In this document: in pieces, positions 44,448-52,560 of the stretch
How the letters are laid out: every line of letters begins with the position of its first letter
How positions within the stretch are numbered: position 1 is the stretch's first letter
From: Fulvivirga sp. M361
GTDB lineage: Bacteria; Bacteroidota; Bacteroidia; Cytophagales; Cyclobacteriaceae
DNA: 64,000 nt
NCBI RefSeq assembly: GCF_007097395.1
Contig: NZ_VKDC01000012.1
Coordinates: 97,789-161,788, forward strand
Direction: 5' to 3'
Position numbers and translations under genes: made by a program
Notes under the pieces: model-generated
What the model saw: only the letters and a program-made list of their open reading frames with translations
Database searches by the model: none
Told to the model about the DNA's origin: nothing

Positions 44448-44918
44448 TCATGCCTTTTTGTGCAAAATCATTAAAAAGCTGTCTATCGACCGGCTCAGTA
44501 TATCAAATACTTCCTGAAATCCTTTCCCTCCTCCAAAGTAAGGGTCTGGTACATTGGCATGACGATTAACAAGGTCGTATTCTCTCATTAATCTCACTTT
44601 ATTGGCATAAATACCCGTTTCATCCAACGCTTTCACATTACTGAGGTTGGCACGGTCCATCACGATAATATGATCAAAGTTTTCAAAATCCTCTCTTTTG
44701 AATTGCCTGGCCCTGTGATTGAGTCGAATCCCGTTTTCAAGTGCATTGGCCCTGGTACGCGGGTCTGGTTGCTCTCCGATATGATACTGGCTCGTACCAC
44801 AAGAATCAACTTCCATCTTTTCAGTCAGATTATATTCTTCCAACTTTGATTTAAGGATACCCTCAGCTAATGGCGACCTGCAAATATTACCCAGGCACAC
44901 AAACAAAACTTTGATCAT
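44448..44918 (-). CDS. Low-molecular-weight protein-tyrosine phosphatase
   Basis: A 156-residue phosphatase. The P-loop VCLGNICRSPLAEG (about 7-20; Cys-x5-Arg) and the general acid in VPDPYFGGGKGF (about 123-134) are intact, with a DRANLS segment in between. In many bacteria such enzymes regulate capsule tyrosine kinases, but no kinase is next to it here. It is convergent with the aspartokinase gene. Confidence 0.93.
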   Translation of the reverse strand: MIKVLFVCLGNICRSPLAEGILKSKLEEYNLTEKMEVDSCGTSQYHIGEQPDPRTRANALENGIRLNHRARQFKREDFENFDHIIVMDRANLSNVKALDETGIYANKVRLMREYDLVNRHANVPDPYFGGGKGFQEVFDILSRSIDSFLMILHKKA

Positions 44919-45045
44919 TTTTTATGTTATAAAGACAACTTAAAAAGAAAATTAATTTTTTTAAAAAAAGGTGGTTACCTACGCTTACCTTCTTGTATAA
45001 ACGTTTACATAGCACTTTTTACTCACCTGTTTATTAAGGTTAGTT

Positions 45046-45078
45046 AAGCCGTCTTTACTTGTAAAGGCGGCTTTTCTT
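45046..45078 (+). terminator. Hairpin with short T run, orphan on the + strand
   Basis: AAGCCGTCTTTAC and GTAAAGGCGGCTT pair almost perfectly (12 bp, one G-U) and are followed by TTTTCTTATT on the + strand. Both flanking genes are on the minus strand. It could end an unannotated + strand transcript, or act less efficiently as the end of the DUF6588 gene. Confidence 0.55.
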
Positions 45079-45145
45079 ATTATATACCTTCCAGAAAAAA
45101 CAAGCTGAAATAAAAAAGGGGACCTATGCCCCCATTCAATGTTTA

Positions 45146-46177
45146 TTAGTTTTCCCTGAAGCTGAAGCCCAGTCCAACCGTGAGTGTCTTATATTCCTGA
45201 AGTGTATAATCTGCATGCAATGTCAGAATAGCAAGTTTTAGCCTGAAACCGGCAGTAGCCCTTGGCCCACCTGCTTTAAAATCAAGATTTACCGGATCAA
45301 CAAAGGTTTCCGATGTATTATCGATCTCCACCGTATATTCTCCTTTCATCGCCAGGTCCGATCTTACCCTGTTGAAACCTAGCCCTCCATACAGCGTAAG
45401 TACACTGAACTTTTTTGAAATAAGGCCTTGAATCGTTAACGTCCTCATTCTGAATTCTCCTGTTTGGTCTTCATTGGGGTTACCGTCCGAAAGATCAACA
45501 TCTGCCTTAAAGTTTGTATAACCAACAAAAGCAGACAGGTCAAAAGGTAAATTTTTCATCCCGGGAATATGTTGCTTCACATCGTGCATAACACCAAATC
45601 CAAGCAGTTTCACCGAACCATCGCCATCTTCAATATCGACCTCCGGAGTCCATCGTATTTTGATGTCGGTATTTTTTATAATACCTATTCCCAGTTGTGC
45701 CATAGGTAATGGGACAGCACTGAGCCCAATTTCATCTTCCAGATCCAGTCCGGGAGGTCCCTGAAAGGTTTCACCGGTAGAATTCTCTCTATATTGAGGA
45801 TCTATATCAGGGCCAAAAAAAGTGGGCACCTGACCATCAGGTAAGGTGCTATTCGCACCAGCGTCTAACGTAATTGTTCGCAGTTCACCAGGGTTATAAA
45901 ACAGGTCATCATCTGGTATAAATGCTACATTCGCAGTGACTGTCAGGTCCATTCCAAAGGGTTTATGTGGTGCAGCCGTATTGTACCACCCGTTACTAAG
46001 GGCGGTCCCAAAACCGGTCATCATAGGATTAACATAACCTTCTATTAACTGATTCGCATCTTCAATACCACCCTTTAAAAGAACATCAAAATCATTTTGT
46101 GCACTCAAAAACGGGGTATAGCACAATGTTATCATCCCCAAAATAAAAATGCTTTTCTGGTAAAAATTAGTCTTCAT
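45146..46177 (-). CDS. DUF6588 outer-membrane-associated protein
   Basis: A 343-residue secreted protein with a signal peptide (residues 1-26, ending PFLSAQ). The DUF6588 pattern is evident: LIEGYVNPMMTGFGTALSNGWYNTAAPHKPFGMDL, then a long loop, then barrel-like strands (IKIRWTPEVDI, LLGFGVMHDVKQHIPG, FDLSAFVGYTNF) and an aromatic end (LTVGLGFSFREN). It is probably an outer-membrane beta barrel of unknown role. The gene is single. Confidence 0.8.
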   Translation of the reverse strand: MKTNFYQKSIFILGMITLCYTPFLSAQNDFDVLLKGGIEDANQLIEGYVNPMMTGFGTALSNGWYNTAAPHKPFGMDLTVTANVAFIPDDDLFYNPGELRTITLDAGANSTLPDGQVPTFFGPDIDPQYRENSTGETFQGPPGLDLEDEIGLSAVPLPMAQLGIGIIKNTDIKIRWTPEVDIEDGDGSVKLLGFGVMHDVKQHIPGMKNLPFDLSAFVGYTNFKADVDLSDGNPNEDQTGEFRMRTLTIQGLISKKFSVLTLYGGLGFNRVRSDLAMKGEYTVEIDNTSETFVDPVNLDFKAGGPRATAGFRLKLAILTLHADYTLQEYKTLTVGLGFSFREN

Positions 46178-46297
46178 AGTAAAAAGTTGATTTTCAGCTA
46201 CAATATAGCAATTAGATTTAAAAAATGTGTCTGATACTCTGAATCTTGGATATCAAATCCAACCTTAAGGTAACCTCACAAAAAACCGCTTTTTATG

Positions 46298-46328
46298 TTG
46301 TCAATGTAAAAAACGAAGTTTATCTTTA
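46298..46328 (+). promoter_or_regulatory. Promoter of the Fur-family regulator gene
   Basis: TTG at 46298-46300 and TATCTTTA at 46321-46328 are 20 nt apart, close to the -33 and -7 consensus of the Bacteroidota primary sigma factor. Confidence 0.5.
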
Positions 46329-46363
46329 CGATATAAATTCGTAGTTAATAAAAATTATTATTT

Positions 46364-46376
46364 AGTAATAATTACT
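46364..46376 (+). promoter_or_regulatory. Fur/PerR-type operator abutting the regulator start
   Basis: AGTAAT-A-ATTACT is a perfect 6-1-6 palindrome embedded in a near 7-1-7 pattern, close to the PerR box type (TTATAATnATTATAA). It ends just before the TTG start codon, so binding would give autoregulation. Confidence 0.55.
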
Positions 46377-46820
46377 TTGAATACTCTTTCTCAAATAAAA
46401 GAACTGTTGACATCCGTTGGGTTAAAGGCCACTCATCAACGTTTGGTGATCCTTGAAGCCTTACGAAAAATGGATAATCATCCCACTATTGATCAAATTT
46501 ATAATCAGGTTTCTGAAGATAATCCGAGTATTTCGTTGGCAACAGTATATAAAACTACCGAAGCTTTAGTAGAAAAAGGGTTGCTTGCAAAGGTATCGAC
46601 TCCGGAAGGGTTGATGCGATATGACGCCCGATTGGACAGCCACGGTCATATCTATTGTATAAATACAAAGGAGCTGGTGGATTTCTATGATGATGAGTTA
46701 GATCAACTTATCATCGAGTTCTTTAAAAAGAAGAAAGTAAACAACCTAAAAATAAAAAACATCTCTGTCAGGATCAACGGAGAAAAGCTGGACCCCCGGA
46801 AAAACGTATTAATCAAATAA
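46377..46820 (+). CDS. perR: Fur-family regulator (PerR-like)
   Basis: A 147-residue regulator. The winged helix has LKATHQRLVILEALRKMDNHPTIDQIYNQV and NPSISLATVYKTTEALVEKGLL (about 16-75), followed by the short dimerisation domain with DSHGHIYCINTKELVDF. It lacks the C-terminal CxxC zinc pairs of many Fur/PerR proteins, so metal binding is partly degenerate. The start is a TTG at 46377 (no ATG fits the family N-terminus). The 2-Cys peroxiredoxin gene follows after 30 nt, which favours a peroxide-response role. Confidence 0.8.
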   Translation: MNTLSQIKELLTSVGLKATHQRLVILEALRKMDNHPTIDQIYNQVSEDNPSISLATVYKTTEALVEKGLLAKVSTPEGLMRYDARLDSHGHIYCINTKELVDFYDDELDQLIIEFFKKKKVNNLKIKNISVRINGEKLDPRKNVLIK

Positions 46821-46850
46821 TGTTTCATAAATTAAAATCTAATTAAAGTT

Positions 46851-47480
46851 ATGTCCCTAGTAGGAAAAAAAGCGCCTGTTTTCACTGCTCCTGCCGTAGT
46901 TAATGGTGAGGAGATCATTGAATCTTTTTCTTTGGAAGATTTCATTGGCAATAAAGAGGTAATGTTTTTCTTTTATCCAAAAGACTTCACGTTTGTATGC
47001 CCTACGGAAATACTGGCGTTTCAGGAAAAATTAGCTGAGTTTGAATCACGAGGAGTACAGGTAGTAGGATGTTCTTGCGATACGGAAGAAACCCACCTGG
47101 CCTGGCTAATGACTCCAAAAGATAATGGTGGTATTGAAGGAGTGACCTACCCGCTGATAGCAGACTCTTCTAAAACTGTTGCTTCCAACTTTGGTGTTTT
47201 AGCAGGAGACTGGAGCTATTCAGAAGAAGGTGACCTTACTTTTGAAGGCGCTCCTATCGCTTTCCGTGGTACTTTCTTCATTGATAAAGAAGGTATAGTA
47301 CGACATGAAACGATCAATGACCTGCCATTAGGAAGAAACATTGACGAAATGATCAGAATAGTAGATGCATGGCAACATGTACAAGCTCACGGTGAAGTAT
47401 GCCCTGCTAACTGGGAAGAGGGAAAAGAAGCTATGACAGCAACAAGAGATGGTGTAGCAGAATACCTTGCTGCTCACTAA
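46851..47480 (+). CDS. 2-Cys peroxiredoxin (AhpC/Tsa family)
   Basis: A 209-residue thiol peroxidase that reduces H2O2 and alkyl hydroperoxides. The peroxidatic Cys is in DFTFVCPTEILAF (about 42-54) and the resolving Cys in HGEVCPANWEEG (about 183-194). APIAFRGTFFIDKEG and LGRNIDEMIRIVDAWQ are typical. It follows the PerR-like regulator and ends at a strong terminator, making a two-gene peroxide-defence unit. Confidence 0.95.
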   Translation: MSLVGKKAPVFTAPAVVNGEEIIESFSLEDFIGNKEVMFFFYPKDFTFVCPTEILAFQEKLAEFESRGVQVVGCSCDTEETHLAWLMTPKDNGGIEGVTYPLIADSSKTVASNFGVLAGDWSYSEEGDLTFEGAPIAFRGTFFIDKEGIVRHETINDLPLGRNIDEMIRIVDAWQHVQAHGEVCPANWEEGKEAMTATRDGVAEYLAAH

Positions 47481-47503
47481 GATTTCATAAATACGTAATT
47501 AAA

Positions 47504-47532
47504 GGCCCTCCTCTCGCGGAGGGTTTTTATTT
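47504..47532 (+). terminator. Terminator after the peroxiredoxin gene
   Basis: CCCTCC-TCTCGC-GGAGGG hairpin followed by TTTTTATTTTT, 25 nt after the stop. Confidence 0.9.
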
Positions 47533-47543
47533 TTACGCCGTTT

Positions 47544-48782
47544 ATGGGTTTGATCATCTACCGTCTTTCTATTTTTTTCTATCGCATTGGTATCCGGCTG
47601 GCATCTTTATTCAGCCAAAAGGCGAAACTATTTTCACAGGGTAGAGTAGGTATTTTTCAAAAGTTAGAAAAGTGGGTTGGGCCTGACCCTGCGCCCATCG
47701 CCTGGTTCCATTGCGCCTCACTGGGAGAATTTGAACAAGGCCGCCCAATTATTGAATCTTTCAGAGATCAATTTCCTGAGGTACGTATATTACTTACCTT
47801 TTTCTCTCCTTCAGGTTATGAAATACGCAAGAACTACCCAAAAGCTGACTTTATTTGTTATCTGCCTTTAGACACAAAAGAAAATGCATATGAATGGGTT
47901 AGGATCGTAAAACCAAAAATTGCCTTCCTGATAAAATACGAGTTCTGGCATTTTTATATACAAGCACTGAAAAGGAACAAGACACCGGTTTATTCAGTAT
48001 CCTCTATTTTTAGGCCTGATCAAATCTATTTTAGGCGATTTTCGGGATTTCAAAGAGCCATCCTTAAAAACATCACCTATTTCTTTGTACAGGACAAACG
48101 GAGTAAGGAATTACTATCAGGTATTGGCATTGACAAGGCAACCGTAAGTGGTGACACACGGTTTGACAGGGTATTTGACATTTGCAAGGACATATCAGAA
48201 ATACCCGGTTTAAGTGATTTTATTGCTGATAAAAAAGTGATGGTCATTGGAAGTTGCTGGCCACAGGATATGGAAGTATTGTACCCTTTCATTCAAAAGA
48301 ATCCACTTAAATACATTGTAGCTCCCCATGAAATTGAATCCGGGTTTATTCAGGAGATTATTGCCCGTTCTAAAAAGGCTTGTGCTCTTTATTCAGCAGG
48401 TATTGGCGCTTGGAAGGACGCCGATGTTTTGATCATTGACAATATAGGTATGCTCTCCAAACTCTATCAATACGGTCATGCAGCCTACGTAGGAGGTAGC
48501 TTTGGAAAGGGCCTGCACAACATACTGGAAGCAGCTACTTTTGCACTGCCTATTTTCTTTGGTAACAAAAACTACATCAAGTTTAATGAAGCGGTAACAC
48601 TTGAAAAAAAGGGTGGAGCTTTCCCGATAGGTTCGTATGAATCGTTACAAAACACCTATAATGACATTATTAAAACGGATGGCCTGGAGTTACGTGGTAA
48701 AATTTCCCGGGATTATGTCAAAGAGAATTTAGGCGCTACTATGCATATTTTGGATCATATCAGAACGGCGATAGAGAGATGA
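47544..48782 (+). CDS. kdtA: 3-deoxy-D-manno-octulosonic acid (Kdo) transferase
   Basis: A 412-residue GT30 enzyme that adds Kdo to lipid A precursors at the inner membrane. It has an N-terminal membrane anchor (about 1-20, with the RLASLFSQKA start region), PAPIAWFHCASLGEFEQGRPII (about 48-69), the LIKYEFWHFY segment, the donor part with VIGSCWPQDMEVL and APHEI, and GGSFGKGLHNILEAATFALPIFFG (about 316-339). The downstream rsgA overlaps by 4 nt. Confidence 0.95.
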   Translation: MGLIIYRLSIFFYRIGIRLASLFSQKAKLFSQGRVGIFQKLEKWVGPDPAPIAWFHCASLGEFEQGRPIIESFRDQFPEVRILLTFFSPSGYEIRKNYPKADFICYLPLDTKENAYEWVRIVKPKIAFLIKYEFWHFYIQALKRNKTPVYSVSSIFRPDQIYFRRFSGFQRAILKNITYFFVQDKRSKELLSGIGIDKATVSGDTRFDRVFDICKDISEIPGLSDFIADKKVMVIGSCWPQDMEVLYPFIQKNPLKYIVAPHEIESGFIQEIIARSKKACALYSAGIGAWKDADVLIIDNIGMLSKLYQYGHAAYVGGSFGKGLHNILEAATFALPIFFGNKNYIKFNEAVTLEKKGGAFPIGSYESLQNTYNDIIKTDGLELRGKISRDYVKENLGATMHILDHIRTAIER

Positions 48783-49702
48783 ATGGCTTAGTGTTAAAAT
48801 CAACCGGTTCATGGTATAGTGTTTTGGCAGAGGACAACCGTGTTTATCAATGTCGTGTCCGTGGTAAGCTACGGATCAAAGGAATGAAAACTACCAACCC
48901 CGTAGCGGTGGGTGATCAGGTCCACCTATCGGCAGATAAAGAAAATCCAGGTCAGGCCGTCATCCAGGAAGTGTCCCCACGTACAAATTATATCGTCCGA
49001 CAGTCTGTGAAAAAATCGGCCCAGGCTCATATTATTGCCGCCAATATTGACCAGGCGTTGTTAGTAGTAACCCTGGTCTATCCGAGAACTTCCTTGGGTT
49101 TCATTGACCGGTTCCTGGTAACTGCCGAATCATTTCGAATACCACAGGTACTTGTTTTCAATAAAACGGACCTATTATCCGATGAAGGAGTTGCACTTCA
49201 AAAGGACATTATGGCCATCTATGAAAATATTGGTATTCAATGCCTGGAAACTTCAGCGCTCACCGGGAAAAATATTAACGATGTGAAAAATTTACTCTCC
49301 AATAAAAAGACCCTTTTTTCAGGTCACTCAGGAGTTGGTAAATCTACCATAGCCAATCTTATAGCGCCTCATATCACCCAAAAGACGTCCGAAATCTCTG
49401 ACTTTGCAGAAAAGGGAGTCCATACCACCACCTTCGCGGAAATGTTCCAGCTGGATGCTACTACATTTCTTATTGATACTCCTGGCATCAAAGAACTTGG
49501 GTTAGTAGAAATCGAGTCGTTTGAACTGGCTGACTACTTCCCGGAAATGCGTGAGCTACGTAATGACTGTAAGTTCAACAACTGTCAACACGTACAAGAA
49601 CCGGGCTGTGCCATCAAAAAGGCATTAGAAAAGGGTGAAATTGAAGAAAGCAGATACCATAGCTATGTCAGCATGCTATACGGAGAGGATAATCGGAGAT
49701 AG
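48779..49702 (+). CDS. rsgA: Ribosome small-subunit-dependent GTPase A
   Basis: A 307-residue circularly permuted GTPase for late 30S maturation. An OB-fold lies at the N-terminus (about 1-70). G4 NKTD (about 130) comes before G1 GHSGVGKST (about 182-190) and G3 DTPGIKELG (about 234-242), as expected for the permuted order. The C-terminal zinc site is CKFNNCQHVQEPGC (about 262-275). It is coupled to kdtA. Confidence 0.96.
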   Translation: MNGLVLKSTGSWYSVLAEDNRVYQCRVRGKLRIKGMKTTNPVAVGDQVHLSADKENPGQAVIQEVSPRTNYIVRQSVKKSAQAHIIAANIDQALLVVTLVYPRTSLGFIDRFLVTAESFRIPQVLVFNKTDLLSDEGVALQKDIMAIYENIGIQCLETSALTGKNINDVKNLLSNKKTLFSGHSGVGKSTIANLIAPHITQKTSEISDFAEKGVHTTTFAEMFQLDATTFLIDTPGIKELGLVEIESFELADYFPEMRELRNDCKFNNCQHVQEPGCAIKKALEKGEIEESRYHSYVSMLYGEDNRR

Positions 49703-50554
49703 TTAGTCCTTTATAAAATATACATTCTTCAATATTATCCCTGCAAAAATATATCCGAAGTCTTTCAACACCTGGTAGACTTCGTTATCGACTAAAGCCT
49801 TTGCATCAAAGTTTTCTAATTCAAGTAGTATCAACTTCGGTTGATATCGGTTCAGGTCAAGTGATCGAAGAACATTCATGTCATGCCCCTCTGCATCAAT
49901 GGACAAGAAGTTAAAATGTTTAGGAACCTCGTGGACATCCAGAATTGAAGTCAAAGACCTTGGTTTGACTACTTCTCTTGACGTTATTTTTTGGCCTTGC
50001 TCCAAAAACTGTTCAACCCCTGTCCTTTCAACTGTAGATAATACATCGTTAGTCAAACTGAGATATTCTAAGGGTTTCGTCGAATCTGACACAATAGCAC
50101 ATATTGCCGTATCCTTTGGTCTTGAAAATTTATATTTCTTGATCAGCTTTTTATTCCCATCAATACAAATACCTGACCAGCCTCTTCGGTAAAATAAAAA
50201 AGTATTGGAAAAAAGTGTCGGGTGATTACAGCCTACTTCTACATAATACCCTCTATCTGTAATTTTAGGTTTTAACAGGGATTCAATTAACCTGTCTTCA
50301 CCCGAAAACCCATAAGACAACTTGACGCTCCTGCCTAATACCATCCTTAACAAAGACTGAAAAATGTATTTCACTACCTGTAATACAGTGAATGGATTTT
50401 TCCAAGTGTAAAACTGCCTGACCGACACTTTTATTTCATTGAGAATGACTCCCCAGAGTGTAAAAAACGCTCTGGTTGAAGCCTGTTGATATAAAACTTT
50501 GTTAAACCAGTTTTTCACGATAAATTCTGAAAAGCAGGCGAAAGTAACGACCAA
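49703..50554 (-). CDS. FkbM-family methyltransferase
   Basis: A SAM-dependent O-methyltransferase of up to 283 residues. The sequence shows GYYVEVGCNHPTLFSNTFLFYRRGWSGICIDGN (about 102-134), FLSIDAEGHDMNVLRSLDL and LLLELENF. Such enzymes often methylate glycans. The frame starts with TTG at 50554, inside the preceding glycosyltransferase gene; GTG at 50518 is an alternative, giving 271 residues. It is co-transcribed with the GT2 gene, and context points to capsule or LPS decoration. Confidence 0.83.
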   Translation of the reverse strand: MVVTFACFSEFIVKNWFNKVLYQQASTRAFFTLWGVILNEIKVSVRQFYTWKNPFTVLQVVKYIFQSLLRMVLGRSVKLSYGFSGEDRLIESLLKPKITDRGYYVEVGCNHPTLFSNTFLFYRRGWSGICIDGNKKLIKKYKFSRPKDTAICAIVSDSTKPLEYLSLTNDVLSTVERTGVEQFLEQGQKITSREVVKPRSLTSILDVHEVPKHFNFLSIDAEGHDMNVLRSLDLNRYQPKLILLELENFDAKALVDNEVYQVLKDFGYIFAGIILKNVYFIKD

Positions 50555-51380
50555 TGGTCCTTATGGCTAAAAACTGAGCGGCTTTCTTCCATTCATAGAT
50601 AACCCTTTTTACCAGCACCTCACGTTCCTCGTGTGTACGTATGAGCCCTTTTGCCTTTTGCAACACCAAAAAAATTGAATGTATATCCTTACTACCCAAG
50701 CGATATTGTTTACCTGACTTTGAATTTGTGGTTTTTCTCTTTTTTACCAGGATAAGATCTGTATAACAGTATTTAAAATATCGGGAAGATCTCACCCAAA
50801 AATCAAAATCTTCAAATGTAAGGTGTGGATCATATCCGTTCAATTTGTCCAACACCTCTCGCTTAAACATCATCGTTGGCGGACAAATATAGTAGCGTTG
50901 AAGAACTTCCTTAAAAACATCTCCATCACAGACCTCCTCAATGGCACCACCGTCCTCATTAACCACATAATGATTACGGATGACCTTGCCACATTCGGAA
51001 ATAATTTCCGCGTTGGTAAAATTGACTCCATATTCCCCGTCACTTTTTTCCAGGCTTTGCACACCAAACTCCACTCTCTCAGGCATAAGTACATCATCAG
51101 CCGCCAGATCTACAATATACTTTCCTTTTGAACGTCTGTAAGCCAGATTGAATGCTGCACAGTTGCCCATATTAGACTTAAGTTTTATGAATTGTATTTC
51201 AGGAAACTCTTTTAATTTCTCCTTTATGATTTCCGGGCTGTTATCCATACTACAATCATCCACTACTATTAACTCAATATTTTGATATGTTTGTTGCAAA
51301 ACAGATGTGATCGCCTCTTCTACAAAACGTGCATGGTTGAAACACAAACAGATGACTGAAACCAATGGCTGACCGAACAT
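50502..51380 (-). CDS. GT2-family glycosyltransferase
   Basis: A 292-residue GT-A enzyme. VSVICLCFNHARFVEEAITSVLQQTYQNIELIVVDDCS (about 7-44) is the nucleotide-sugar binding start. The metal motif is DLAADDVLMP (about 93-102), and PPTMMFKREVLDKLNGYDPHLTFEDFDFWVR is the acceptor-side loop. It transfers a sugar to a growing surface glycan; the sugar is unknown. It is divergent from the FemAB-like gene, 11 bp apart. Confidence 0.9.
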   Translation of the reverse strand: MFGQPLVSVICLCFNHARFVEEAITSVLQQTYQNIELIVVDDCSMDNSPEIIKEKLKEFPEIQFIKLKSNMGNCAAFNLAYRRSKGKYIVDLAADDVLMPERVEFGVQSLEKSDGEYGVNFTNAEIISECGKVIRNHYVVNEDGGAIEEVCDGDVFKEVLQRYYICPPTMMFKREVLDKLNGYDPHLTFEDFDFWVRSSRYFKYCYTDLILVKKRKTTNSKSGKQYRLGSKDIHSIFLVLQKAKGLIRTHEEREVLVKRVIYEWKKAAQFLAIRTIGRYFRLLFRIYREKLV

Positions 51381-51391
51381 AAATACTACTT

Positions 51392-52342
51392 GTGATTAAA
51401 CACCATAAACATAATCAAATTGATTCTGAGAAATGGGATCAGTGTATAAATGAATCAGCATTTGGTAACATCTTCTGTACCTATTGGTATTTAAGTATTA
51501 TTCATCCTGATTGGGAGGCCCTTATTTTTGAGCAGGACAAAAAGTATAAGCTAGCTATTCCATTACTCCATACCAGACGAGGGGCTTTCAACCTACATCG
51601 CACCCCTATATTGGCACAACGCTTAGGCATATTTGCTTACAACCTGGAAATAGCGGATTATATATATGCATTCCTGGTATATGTTAAAAAAAAATACAGC
51701 GTATTTCACTACCCTCTGGATTTGAAAATGGTACTGAAAGATAAACAAATGCACCTGGAAAAACTTCCTAATTATTTTTTAGACCTTAATAGCAGTTACT
51801 CAGACCTCTTTGCGGCTTATCGAAGAGATAGAAAAGCCAGGTTAAAAAAGGCCAAATCTTTTGAATTACACGTTGAATTCACTGGTCGACCTGACATATT
51901 GCTGAAGTTATTAAAGGAAAATGTAGCAGCCAATATTTCCGGCGGAATAGGCAGCCGGACCTTGTCACAAATTAATCAACTAATTTCTGAGAGCGTGCAA
52001 CAAAAAACGGGTTTTGTAGCTATGGTCACCAACGAAAAAAACAACCCATTAAGTGCCGCGTTTTTTATAAAGTACAAAAATCGTTTAACATACCTTTTTG
52101 CTGCTAATAACAAAGAAGGAAAGCATAAAAATGCTAATACGCTGCTTCTTGACTCGGTCATTAATAATTATTCATCATCACCTATTATACTTGACTTTGA
52201 AGGCTCATCTGTTAAGGGGATCGCCGATTTTTATGTGGGTTTTGGAGCGAAGAGGGAGTATTACTATAAACTAATTTACGAATCTGCATTAGCTTCAACC
52301 TTTCTGAAATTCAGAAGAATGCAACTTTCTTTGGGAAGGTAA
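51392..52342 (+). CDS. FemAB/GNAT-like acyltransferase
   Basis: A 316-residue protein starting at GTG (51392). Two GNAT-like halves are visible. The second carries TGFVAMVTNEKNNPLSAAFFIKYKNRLTYLFAANNKEGK and ILDFEGSSVKGIADFYVGFGAKREYYYKL (about 270-305), the latter typical of FemAB-like proteins in polysaccharide loci. It may add an aminoacyl or acyl group to a sugar. A second protein of the same kind is at 60369-61307. Confidence 0.65.
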   Translation: MIKHHKHNQIDSEKWDQCINESAFGNIFCTYWYLSIIHPDWEALIFEQDKKYKLAIPLLHTRRGAFNLHRTPILAQRLGIFAYNLEIADYIYAFLVYVKKKYSVFHYPLDLKMVLKDKQMHLEKLPNYFLDLNSSYSDLFAAYRRDRKARLKKAKSFELHVEFTGRPDILLKLLKENVAANISGGIGSRTLSQINQLISESVQQKTGFVAMVTNEKNNPLSAAFFIKYKNRLTYLFAANNKEGKHKNANTLLLDSVINNYSSSPIILDFEGSSVKGIADFYVGFGAKREYYYKLIYESALASTFLKFRRMQLSLGR

Positions 52343-52560
52343 AGTTTATCTGCCAATCATACATGCTGAATGAAGTTTTGCAAAAAAATTATCTGATTCT
52401 TACGATTATAAATTGATAATTTAAGCTTTGTAATAACAAAACAAACATTGGTAATTACGGAGAAGTGCATTTTGCAAATGAAAACAGTAAATTTTAAAAT
52501 CCTGCAGATGAGGGCCGCACAAAAGTTTCGGGGTAATAAAATTATAAAATTGACAACGAT

